Shown here: piece by piece, positions 40,769 through 47,436 of the stretch
Layout: each line of letters starts with the position of its first letter
Position numbering within the stretch: the stretch's first letter is position 1
DNA from: Telmatospirillum sp.
Lineage (GTDB): Bacteria; Pseudomonadota; Alphaproteobacteria; CACIAM-22H2
DNA: 64,000 nt
NCBI GenBank assembly: GCA_020248985.1
Contig: JADCGL010000024.1
Location: 88,197-152,196 of the forward strand
Direction of reading: 5' to 3'
Position numbers and translations under genes: made by a program
Notes under the pieces: model-generated
Database searches by the model: none
The model's input: the letters and a program-made list of their open reading frames with translations, nothing else
Told to the model about the DNA's origin: nothing

Positions 40769-40987
40769 ATGGCGAAAGAAGGACTTATCGAATTTTCGGG
40801 CGTTGTGCAGGAACTGCTGCCCAATGCGATGTTTCGCGTGAAGCTCGACAACAACCACGAGGTTCTGGCGCACACGTCGGGCAAGATGCGCAAGAACCGC
40901 ATCCGCGTGCTCGCGGGCGACCGCGTCAATGTCGAGATGACGCCCTACGATCTGACCAAGGGTCGGATCACGTTCCGCTTCAAGTAG
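40769..40987 (+). CDS. infA: Translation initiation factor IF-1
   Basis: The 72-residue protein is the standard S1-like OB-fold IF-1 ([20 protein letters not shown], then [23 protein letters not shown]). It binds the ribosomal A site during initiation. GGAGG lies 5 bases before the ATG. A frame extending 20 codons upstream is not part of the protein. The length equals the family norm. Confidence 0.97.
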   Translation: MAKEGLIEFSGVVQELLPNAMFRVKLDNNHEVLAHTSGKMRKNRIRVLAGDRVNVEMTPYDLTKGRITFRFK

Positions 40988-40994
40988 GAGCCAC

Positions 40995-41567
40995 TTGGCG
41001 CCGCCGCTCGTCCTTGCGTCGGCCAGCCCGCGCCGCTTGGCTTTGCTGGCGCAGATCGGCGTGACGCCGTCTGCGGTGGCGCCGGCGGACATCGACGAGA
41101 CGCCGCAGCCGCACGAGACTCCGCGCGAGTTGGCGCTGCGCCTTGCCGTCGCCAAAGCCGCTGCCGTTGCTTCCCTCCGCCCCGATGCGGCGATCCTGGC
41201 GGCCGACACCGTCGTCGCTGTCGGCCGACGCATCCTGCCCAAGGCCGAAACAAGCGCGCAGGCCGCATCGTGCCTGGCGCTTCTCTCCGGCCGCCGCCAT
41301 TTTGTGTTCGGCGGCATTTGCCTGATCCTTCCCGGTGCCAAACCGGCGGTGCGCCTGTCGGTCACCACGCTCGCCTTCAAGCGCCTGACGCAAACCGAAA
41401 TCGACGCCTATCTCGCCGGCGGCGAGTGGGACGGCAAGGCCGGCGGCTACGCCATTCAGGGCTCGGCCGCCGCGTTTGTGCGGTTTTTGTCGGGCTCCTA
41501 CACCAACGTCGTCGGCCTCGATCTTTTCGAGGTGGCACAAATGCTCAAAGGACGCGCCCTGCTATGA
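40995..41567 (+). CDS. maf: Maf-family nucleoside triphosphate pyrophosphatase
   Basis: The 190-residue enzyme has the Maf signature LASASPRRLALLAQIG near its N-terminus, AADTVVAVGRRILPKAE with the metal-binding Asp, and GKAGGYAIQGSAAAFV. It hydrolyses non-canonical or pyrimidine NTPs to the monophosphate. The start is a TTG with TAGGAG upstream, 7 bases after infA. It overlaps the RNase gene start as ATGA. Confidence 0.9.
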   Translation: MAPPLVLASASPRRLALLAQIGVTPSAVAPADIDETPQPHETPRELALRLAVAKAAAVASLRPDAAILAADTVVAVGRRILPKAETSAQAASCLALLSGRRHFVFGGICLILPGAKPAVRLSVTTLAFKRLTQTEIDAYLAGGEWDGKAGGYAIQGSAAAFVRFLSGSYTNVVGLDLFEVAQMLKGRALL

Positions 41568-42670
41568 GAGCGCCCACGGACGAAATCTTCGTCGAAACCC
41601 GCAAGGATGCGTATCGCGCCGTCGCCCTCGTGCAGGGTGCCTTGCGCGACGTGGCGAGCGAAGCGTTCGACCGGCGCTTGGCGGTCGGCACCATCCATGT
41701 GGCGCGTGTGGCGCGCCTTGTGCCGCAGCTTGGCGCCATCCTCGATCTCGAAGGCGGTGCGCGCGCATTGATGGACGTGCCGGGCCGGGCCCCCGAACAG
41801 GGGGCGTTGCTGCGCGTGCAGATCGTCGAGCCGCCCTTTGGCGAAAAACTCGCCAAGGCCTCGCGCAATCTCGCGATCGCCGGGCGCTTTTGCGTGCTCA
41901 CACCGGGCGGCAAGGGCGGGGCGATCTCCAAGCGCTTGGTCGGTCCCAAGCGCGAAGCACTTGGCGAAATGGCCGCGCGCCTGGTGCAGGAAGGCGAAGG
42001 CCTCAATCTGCGCCTCGCGGCGGCTTACGTCGCCGCCGAGCGCGTCGAGGCCGAACTTGCAAAGCTACGCGCAACAGCTGCCTCGCTCGCGGGCGAGCTT
42101 GGCGGGCACCCACGCATGCTGCTCGCCGACGATCCGTTTGCGGCCCTGCTGCGCACGCTCGCCCCGCAGGACACGCCCGCGATCTTTTGCGACACGGCCG
42201 AAGCATTGCGCGCCGCGCGCGAGGGGCTTGCCGAACTTTTCCCGGATGTCGCCGGGTTCGTGGCGCGCGTCGCCGACCCCAAATTGTTCGAACGCTACGG
42301 CGTCGGCGACATTCTCGCCTCGGCCGAGGCCACACGCGTCGATTTGGCCGGCGGAGCGTGGCTCGCGATCGAGCCGACGGCGGCCCTCGTCGCGATCGAC
42401 GTCAACCAAGGCAATTCGCGCCAGTCGCCGGTCGAGATAAACGTGGCGGCGGCGCGCGAGATCGGGCGGCAATTGCGGCTGCGCGATCTGGGCGGGCTCG
42501 TCGCGGTCGATTTCCTGCGCATGGCCAAACCCGGCGAGCGCACGCGCACGCTCGAGGCCGCCAAACACGCCACGCAATCCGACCGGCGGCGCGTGGACGT
42601 GCTCGGCTTTACGCCGGGCGGTGTGGTCGAAATGACGCGCGCGCGCGCGCGCGGCGGCTTGGTCGACTGA
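41564..42670 (+). CDS. Short ribonuclease E/G family protein
   Basis: The 368-residue protein has an N-terminal S1-like region (VGTIHVARVARLVPQLGAILDLEG) and the RNase E/G catalytic region. The two metal-binding Asp residues are in VAIDVNQGNSRQ and AVDFLRMAK. It is shorter than E. coli RNase G (489 residues) and lacks the downstream zinc-link CPxCxG segment needed for tetramer assembly. It probably processes rRNA or degrades RNA. It is coupled to maf by an ATGA junction and followed by yacG. Confidence 0.82.
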   Translation: MRAPTDEIFVETRKDAYRAVALVQGALRDVASEAFDRRLAVGTIHVARVARLVPQLGAILDLEGGARALMDVPGRAPEQGALLRVQIVEPPFGEKLAKASRNLAIAGRFCVLTPGGKGGAISKRLVGPKREALGEMAARLVQEGEGLNLRLAAAYVAAERVEAELAKLRATAASLAGELGGHPRMLLADDPFAALLRTLAPQDTPAIFCDTAEALRAAREGLAELFPDVAGFVARVADPKLFERYGVGDILASAEATRVDLAGGAWLAIEPTAALVAIDVNQGNSRQSPVEINVAAAREIGRQLRLRDLGGLVAVDFLRMAKPGERTRTLEAAKHATQSDRRRVDVLGFTPGGVVEMTRARARGGLVD

Positions 42671-42692
42671 AGCACGGGACGGGGGCAGGGCG

Positions 42693-42881
42693 ATGTCGCA
42701 AATCGTCGAACTCAAGCGCAAGCCGCGCAAGGCCAAATGCCCGATCTGCGCGCGGCCGTCGCTCGCCGGCCTCGAGCCATTCTGCTCGAAGCGCTGCAAA
42801 GACGAAGATCTGCGCCGCTGGCTCGACGGCGGCTATCGCATCCCGACCGACGAGGGGCCGGACGCGCCCGACGTGCCGTGA
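42693..42881 (+). CDS. yacG: DNA gyrase inhibitor YacG
   Basis: The 62-residue zinc protein has the CPIC and FCSKRCKDEDLRRWLDGGYRIP motifs that define YacG. In E. coli this protein binds GyrB and inhibits gyrase. The length is typical. Its stop overlaps the start of the TfoX-like gene as GTGA. Confidence 0.92.
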   Translation: MSQIVELKRKPRKAKCPICARPSLAGLEPFCSKRCKDEDLRRWLDGGYRIPTDEGPDAPDVP

Positions 42882-43543
42882 GCACGGGCGCACTGCCGGA
42901 TTTCGTCGAACATTGCGTCGAATTGCTCGGCGATCTCGGGCCCGTCGCGGCCCGGCGCATGTTCGGCGGCTGGGGGCTCTATGTGCAAGGCTGCATGTTT
43001 GCCCTCATCGCCGACGAGGTGCTGTATCTGAAGGTCGATGCCGAGAGCCGGCCGCTGTTCGAAGCCGAAGCGTTGCCGCCTTTCGTCTATGAAGCGCGCG
43101 GCAAGCGCCAGGCGCTGAGCTATTTCCAGCCGCCCGACACGGCGATGGAAGACCGTGCCGAGATGCGCCCCTGGGCGCGCGCGGCGGCCGATGCAGCGTT
43201 TCGTGCGGCGGCCGCCCGCAAGCCGAAGCCGACCCCGCGCAAGGCGGCGGGCCTCCTCAATCTCGGCCCCAAGACGGGCGCGTGGCTTGCCGAAATCGGC
43301 ATCCACACGCCTGCCGACTTGAAGCGCGTCGGGGCCGTCAAAGCCTATGTGCTGGTCAAGCGGCGCATGAAAGACGTGTCGACGATCCTGCTCTATGCGC
43401 TGCACGGGGCGCTTGCCGGCACGCGCTTCGACAAGCTCGATGCGGCCACCAAACGCAAACTCGTCGAAGCGGCCCAAATCGAGGCTAAGCGGCTGGAAAA
43501 GCGGCTGGATTCCCCGAAAAAGGCGGCCAAGGCCAAGCATTGA
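42878..43543 (+). CDS. TfoX/Sxy-like protein with N- and C-terminal domains
   Basis: The 221-residue protein joins a TfoX N-terminal domain (VAARRMFGGWGLYVQGCMFALIADEVLYLKVD, then LSYFQPPD) to a TfoX C-terminal helix-hairpin-helix domain (LLNLGPKTGAWLAEIGIHTPADLKRVGAVKAY). In gammaproteobacteria the related Sxy regulates competence with CRP; a role here is not established. It starts with GTG coupled to yacG. The -35 box of the tRNA-Phe promoter overlaps its stop region. Confidence 0.83.
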   Translation: MSTGALPDFVEHCVELLGDLGPVAARRMFGGWGLYVQGCMFALIADEVLYLKVDAESRPLFEAEALPPFVYEARGKRQALSYFQPPDTAMEDRAEMRPWARAAADAAFRAAAARKPKPTPRKAAGLLNLGPKTGAWLAEIGIHTPADLKRVGAVKAYVLVKRRMKDVSTILLYALHGALAGTRFDKLDAATKRKLVEAAQIEAKRLEKRLDSPKKAAKAKH

Positions 43544-43568
43544 CAGGGCGGCGTTGCCCTTCTATAAG
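43540..43568 (+). promoter_or_regulatory. Sigma-70 promoter for tRNA-Phe
   Basis: A consensus TTGACA (43540-43545) and TATAAG (43563-43568) are separated by exactly 17 bases. The -10 ends 24 bases before the mature tRNA 5' end. The -35 box overlaps the TGA of the preceding gene. Confidence 0.8.
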
Positions 43569-43592
43569 CGCGGGTCTGTCGCATTACCCGGT

Positions 43593-43668
43593 GCCCAGGT
43601 AGCTCAGTTGGTAGAGCATGCGATTGAAAATTGCAGTGTCGTTGGTTCGATTCCGACCCTGGGCACCA
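43593..43668 (+). tRNA. tRNA-Phe (anticodon GAA)
   Basis: The 76-base gene folds with acceptor stem GCCCAGG/CCTGGGC, discriminator A and encoded CCA. The D-arm is GCTC-AGTTGGTA-GAGC, and the anticodon loop TTGAAAA reads GAA. The anticodon stem contains one G-U wobble and the T-stem one T-G wobble. Its last 48 bases plus one more are repeated exactly at 44248-44296, the signature of a site-specific integration into the 3' half of a tRNA gene. Confidence 0.96.
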
Positions 43669-43669
43669 T
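43621..43669 (+). repeat. Direct repeat (att-like), proximal copy within tRNA-Phe
   Basis: These 49 bases, from the anticodon stem through CCA plus one base, are identical to 44248-44296. The boundary in the anticodon arm is typical of attB sites of tyrosine recombinases. The two copies bound an AT-rich insert. Confidence 0.9.
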
Positions 43670-43714
43670 TTCTTTTCAAGGGGTTATGGCATTTTAGGAC
43701 AGTGAAAGTTCCCT

Positions 43715-43783
43715 ATTTTTCCAACGTCAATCTAATAGTCTTTTCCAAAACCCTTGAAATCCCACGTTTCTTTTTGGAAAAAC
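43715..43783. repeat. Left cluster of GTTTTTCCAAAA-type motifs
   Basis: An exact GTTTTTCCAAAA is present on the minus strand at 43772-43783. Two degenerate plus-strand copies lie upstream: ATTTTTCCAA at 43715-43724 and TTTTCCAAAA at 43741-43750. They are placed 49-117 bases before the XRE gene start, where an operator would be expected. Confidence 0.6.
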
Positions 43784-43831
43784 TGTCGTCGCATTACGTT
43801 ACTTCGGAACTCTGATTTTTTGGAGTTTACG

Positions 43832-44068
43832 ATGCCATCGCCTCCGCCAACGAAAGTTACTTTAGAGTTTTCGCGGCGTTTAAAAAAAATCCGCGAGTTG
43901 AGTCGATTTGGTTCAGCGGAACAATTTGCGAAAGAAATTAATATACATCCTCATACCTACCGGTTGTGGGAAGCCGGCAAGAGGGAACCCAGCTTAGAAA
44001 CTTTGTGTAAAATTGCAGATAAGCTAGAAACTACTTTAGACTATCTAGTGCGAGGGCCGCGCAGATGA
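43832..44068 (+). CDS. XRE-family (Cro/C1-type) helix-turn-helix regulator on the tRNA-Phe element
   Basis: The 78-residue protein is essentially one Cro/C1 HTH domain: FSRRLKKIRELSRFGSAEQF, KEINIHPHTYRLWEAGKREPS with the turn and recognition helix, and LCKIADKLETTLDYLVRG. TTTTTTGGAG lies 7 bases before the ATG at 43832; a longer in-frame start at 43754 is less supported. Codon usage is rich in A/T third positions (TTA, AAA), unlike every neighbour, indicating foreign origin. It is the only gene of the element and may repress its own promoter. Confidence 0.85.
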   Translation: MPSPPPTKVTLEFSRRLKKIRELSRFGSAEQFAKEINIHPHTYRLWEAGKREPSLETLCKIADKLETTLDYLVRGPRR

Positions 44069-44157
44069 TTTTTATAAAGTCTCAACATGGTTTGTTTGAA
44101 GCTGTCGCATAGTGGTACGCTTAAGCACTGATTCAAGACAGGAAATGGGTGGTCCAA

Positions 44158-44210
44158 GTTTTTCCAAAACCACTGTTTTTGGTTAGGTATCAGGCAGGTT
44201 TTTCCAAAAT
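44158..44210. repeat. Right cluster of GTTTTTCCAAAA motifs
   Basis: Two direct plus-strand copies of GTTTTTCCAAAA (44158-44169 and 44198-44209) flank an inverted half-site GTTTTTGG (44175-44182). CCAAAA and TTTTGG around 44164-44182 can also form a hairpin. The cluster lies between the XRE gene and the distal direct repeat. Confidence 0.6.
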
Positions 44211-44247
44211 TTTCTAGCTAAGTATCTGATAAACAAAGAGACTTTTA

Positions 44248-44296
44248 CGATTGAAAATTGCAGTGTCGTTGGTTCGATTCCGACCCTGGGCACCAT
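44248..44296 (+). repeat. Direct repeat (att-like), distal copy of the tRNA-Phe 3' half
   Basis: These 49 bases are identical to 43621-43669 but are not preceded by a tRNA 5' half, so they cannot encode a tRNA. The copy marks the far end of the inserted element. Confidence 0.9.
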
Positions 44297-44340
44297 CTTC
44301 TCTTCGACGTGAAACCGACCGATAGGCCGCGCGCGCTTTT

Positions 44341-45633
44341 TCACGCCTTCGGCTTGTCCCATCCGGTCGTTGCGGCGGCCGAGGCTGCGACCGAATAGAG
44401 GGCCCCCGGCGCGTTGCGCGTTTTCTGGAATTCTTCGAGCGTTTGGCCGCGCATCGCTGCGTAGATGTGCAGGTTCGACACGCCGACCACGGCACCCAGT
44501 TTCTCGAGCATGAAGAAGATGGCGCCGTAGCGGATGAGGCCGCGCCAGTCGCGGCGGCGGATGAGATCGCGTTCGGTTTCGCTGAGCCCGGCTGTTTCGA
44601 AAGCGCGTTCGGGATCGGCCAGGAACGCTGCGCGCGCGGCCGGCACGATGAGCCCGTGCAGGAATTTGTTGATCCGATAGCCCGCGACGCTGCGCGCCAG
44701 CGTGAACGGGTACGTGCCCTCGAGTTTATCGACGCCGGCAAGCTGGCGTTCGACATGCGTGCGGTGGCGTGCGTTTTCCGCCGCCGTCGGCGGCGTTGCC
44801 GCGTTTTCGTAGATCGCCGTCGCAATGCCCGCCATCGAAGGCAGGTAGTAGGACTGATGGACCTTGCGCACCTGCGCGCTCAGCGCCCCGCGCATCACCA
44901 GCCACATGATGATCTCGGCCCCCTCGAAGCCGCCGCGCGTGGCGAGCTCCGCATGGGTCATGCCGGCGATATGCGCCGGGTCCTTCTCGAAGAGATCGAG
45001 AAATTCCATGTCCCACGGCGTGTTGTTGAAGCCGCAGCGTTCGCCATGCACCTGGTGCGACAGCCCGCCCGTCGCGACGATCGCGACCGAGATGTCTTCG
45101 GGATAGCTCTCGATCGCGCGGCGCAGCGCTTGGCCGAGCTTGAAGCAGCGCGCCGCCGTCGGAATCGGAAACTGCAAGACGCCGATCTGCAGCGGCACGA
45201 CCGGCACGGGCCACGCCGGTTTGTGCGGCATCATCATGCAGAGCGGCGAAAAGCAGCCATGGTCGAGCGGCCGGTCCTGGAAGAACGACATGTCGAACTC
45301 GTCGGCCATCAGCGACGCCCCCAGATGCTGGGCGAGCTTCGGATGGCCCGAGAGCGGCGGCAAATCGCGCGCCCCGCCGCCTTCGTCGGCGACCGCCCAG
45401 CTTTCGCCGATGCCGAGGGCGAAGGCCGAGTAGTGGTCGAAGAAAAACGAAGTGACGTGGTCGTTGTAGACGAAGACGAGCGCGTCGGGCTTGCGCGCGG
45501 CGAGCCAGACTTCGATGGGCGCAAACGCTTCGAAGATCGGCGCCCAGACGGGATCGCTGCGCTTGTCCTTGTCGTAGGCGAAGCCGATGGTCGGCGTGTG
45601 CGAGGCGGCGATGCCGCCGACGATGCGTGCCAT
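44341..45633 (-). CDS. galA: Gallate dioxygenase-like extradiol ring-cleavage enzyme (fused beta-alpha domains)
   Basis: The 430-residue protein is a type II extradiol dioxygenase. Residues 1 to about 290 are a LigB-like catalytic domain with iron ligands in ASHTPTIG and YNDHVTS, the acid-base His in GGLSHQVHGE, and the Glu in FEGAEIIMW. The last roughly 120 residues are a LigA-like domain. This beta-alpha fusion and length match gallate dioxygenase (GalA of Pseudomonas putida is about 420 residues). It would cleave gallate to 4-oxalomesaconate. GGGGGAG precedes the ATG at 45633. The rest of the gal genes lie 5 kb downstream on the map, on the same strand. Confidence 0.82.
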   Translation of the reverse strand: MARIVGGIAASHTPTIGFAYDKDKRSDPVWAPIFEAFAPIEVWLAARKPDALVFVYNDHVTSFFFDHYSAFALGIGESWAVADEGGGARDLPPLSGHPKLAQHLGASLMADEFDMSFFQDRPLDHGCFSPLCMMMPHKPAWPVPVVPLQIGVLQFPIPTAARCFKLGQALRRAIESYPEDISVAIVATGGLSHQVHGERCGFNNTPWDMEFLDLFEKDPAHIAGMTHAELATRGGFEGAEIIMWLVMRGALSAQVRKVHQSYYLPSMAGIATAIYENAATPPTAAENARHRTHVERQLAGVDKLEGTYPFTLARSVAGYRINKFLHGLIVPAARAAFLADPERAFETAGLSETERDLIRRRDWRGLIRYGAIFFMLEKLGAVVGVSNLHIYAAMRGQTLEEFQKTRNAPGALYSVAASAAATTGWDKPKA

Positions 45634-45660
45634 GGTGGCTCCCCCTTCAGAGAAAATCGG

Positions 45661-45682
45661 CGCATGCGGACTCATGCATGCG
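45661..45682. promoter_or_regulatory. Inverted repeat upstream of galA, candidate operator
   Basis: CGCATGC (45661-45667) and GCATGCG (45676-45682) form a perfect 7-bp dyad with an 8-base spacer, 28 bases upstream of the galA start and 112 bases upstream of the divergent binding-protein gene. It is a candidate site for the LysR-type regulator encoded at 53546. Confidence 0.35.
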
Positions 45683-45794
45683 ATTCATCGGGCCTTGCAG
45701 AAAACGCCTTTGCTTCGCGCGGCACGGCCGTGCGAGCTTGACCGCCAATCGACGGTGCACGAAACGACCGTCGAACGGGAGCGAGGAGATGCAG

Positions 45795-47390
45795 ATGCGT
45801 CGAACATTGCGCGGGTTCGCAAGCGCTGTCGCGGGCTTGCTGGCGTCGGCGGGCATTGCCGCAGCACAAGCGCCGGCCGCCGAGACGCCGCAGCGCGGCG
45901 GCACGCTGACCTTCGGCGTTGCGGGCGAGCCGAACACGTTCGACTGCCACGCCACCAACACCTTCGCCGTTCTCCACTACGTGGCGCCGCATTATTCGAC
46001 GCTGCTCAAATTCGATCCCGACGCCTATCCGCGCGTCGTCGGCGACATTGCGCAAAGCTGGAGCGCTTCGCCCGACCGTCTGACCTGGACCTTCAAGCTG
46101 CGCACCGATGCGCTGTTCCATGACGGCACGCCCGTCACGGCCGCCGACGTGAAGGCCACACTCGACCGGCTGCGCAAGCCGCCCGCGGGCACGATCTCGG
46201 TGCGCGAGGCGCAGTTCGCCGACATTGCCGCCGTCGATGCGCCCGATGCGCAGACGGTAATCGTGCGCCTGCGCGCGGTCGATGCGGCGTTCGAAGCGGC
46301 GATGGCGAGCCCGTGGAATTGCATCTATTCGGCGGCGCTCCTGGCGCGCGATCCGGACTATCCGCAGCGCCGCGTGATGGGCAGCGGCCCGTTCGAGTTC
46401 GTCGAATATCGCCAGGGCCAGTATTGGACCGGGCAGCGTTTCGCGCGCTATTTCGAGCCGGGCAAGCCCTATCTCGACGGCTTCCGCGCGGTCTTCATCG
46501 AGGGCGCTGCGACGGTCAACGCGCTGTCGGCGGGGCAGATCCAGGCCGAGTTCCGCGGTGTCACACCCACCCAGCGCGACCGCATCAAATCGATCCGCGG
46601 CGAGCGCATGAATTTCTTCGAAGGCGACCGGATCAGCGTTTACGTCGTGGCGCTGAACACCGAGAAGCCGTATCTGGCCGATGCGCGCGTGCGGCGTGCG
46701 CTCACGCTCGCCCTCGACCGGCGTGTGGGCCAGGCGACGATGACGCGCATCTCCTCGGTGCGCACCGCCGGCGGCTTCCTGCGGCCCGGCACGCCGATGG
46801 CGGCAACGCCCGAGGAGCTTGCCAAAGCGCCCGGCTTCGGCCCCGACATTGCCGCCGCGCGCGCCGAGGCGCGCCGTCTGCTGGCCGAGGCCGGCCAGTC
46901 GCAGCTGTCGATCCGCCTCGTCACGCGCTCGATCGAAAATCCGCACCAGCAGCTTGCGGTCTATCTCGTCGACCAATGGCGGCAGATCGGTGTTGCGGCC
47001 GAAAACGTGAAGCTCGAAACCGCCCCTTGGACCGCAACGCTCCAGGCCGGCAATTTCGACGCGATCACGGATTTCTCCGCCGATCCGGTCGACGATCCTT
47101 CGATCCAGCTCGAGCGTTTCACCTCGTTCGACCGCGCACCCAACAACGCCTCGCGCGCGATCGACCGCACGCTCGACGATCTTTTCGAGCGCCAGCGCCG
47201 CATGTCCGATCCCGTCGAGCGCCGCCGCTTGGTTCGCCAGTTCGAAGACCGCCTGCTGTCGGAGGCGCATACGATTCCTTTGTTCTGGGCCTATCGCATC
47301 ATCCCGGTCGCCGCCGAAGTGCGCGGCTGGCCGTTCAGCCCGAGCCATTTCCTGTTCCAGGATCTGTCGACAGTTTGGCTCAAGCAATAG
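45795..47390 (+). CDS. ABC transporter substrate-binding protein, SBP family 5 (orphan)
   Basis: The 531-residue protein has a signal peptide (MRRTLRGFASAVAGLLASAGIAAAQA) and family 5 features: RGGTLTFGVAGEPNTFDCHA, WTFKLRTDALFHDGTPVTAADV and VRRALTLALDRRVG. The ATG at 45795 is chosen because GAGGAG is 6 bases upstream; an ATG two codons earlier directly abuts it. No permease or ATPase is nearby. Its place between galA and the other gal genes suggests it binds an aromatic or related nutrient, but this is inference. Confidence 0.84.
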   Translation: MRRTLRGFASAVAGLLASAGIAAAQAPAAETPQRGGTLTFGVAGEPNTFDCHATNTFAVLHYVAPHYSTLLKFDPDAYPRVVGDIAQSWSASPDRLTWTFKLRTDALFHDGTPVTAADVKATLDRLRKPPAGTISVREAQFADIAAVDAPDAQTVIVRLRAVDAAFEAAMASPWNCIYSAALLARDPDYPQRRVMGSGPFEFVEYRQGQYWTGQRFARYFEPGKPYLDGFRAVFIEGAATVNALSAGQIQAEFRGVTPTQRDRIKSIRGERMNFFEGDRISVYVVALNTEKPYLADARVRRALTLALDRRVGQATMTRISSVRTAGGFLRPGTPMAATPEELAKAPGFGPDIAAARAEARRLLAEAGQSQLSIRLVTRSIENPHQQLAVYLVDQWRQIGVAAENVKLETAPWTATLQAGNFDAITDFSADPVDDPSIQLERFTSFDRAPNNASRAIDRTLDDLFERQRRMSDPVERRRLVRQFEDRLLSEAHTIPLFWAYRIIPVAAEVRGWPFSPSHFLFQDLSTVWLKQ

Positions 47391-47423
47391 ACCCTGCCGC
47401 CGCGACCGGCGTGGCGGCAGGGT
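47391..47423. terminator. Bidirectional transcription terminator hairpin
   Basis: ACCCTGCCGCC (47391-47401) and GGCGGCAGGGT (47413-47423) form a perfect 11-bp stem with an 11-base loop. TTTG follows on the plus strand. The hairpin begins directly after the stop codon of the binding-protein gene and lies 14 bases from the end of the convergent molybdenum hydroxylase gene. Confidence 0.7.
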
Positions 47424-47436
47424 TTGCGGGTGGCTG

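Larger units (their letters stand above)
43621..44296. mobile_element. Miniature integrated element at tRNA-Phe, without integrase
   Basis: The unit is bounded by 49-bp direct repeats of the tRNA-Phe 3' half, 627 bp apart start to start. The 578 bp between them are visibly AT-rich against the high-GC chromosome and hold one small XRE-regulator gene and several GTTTTTCCAAAA repeats. No integrase, excisionase or replication gene is present. It may be the deletion remnant of a larger island or prophage, or a tiny element moved by an integrase acting in trans. The tRNA gene is kept intact by the proximal repeat. Confidence 0.8.
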
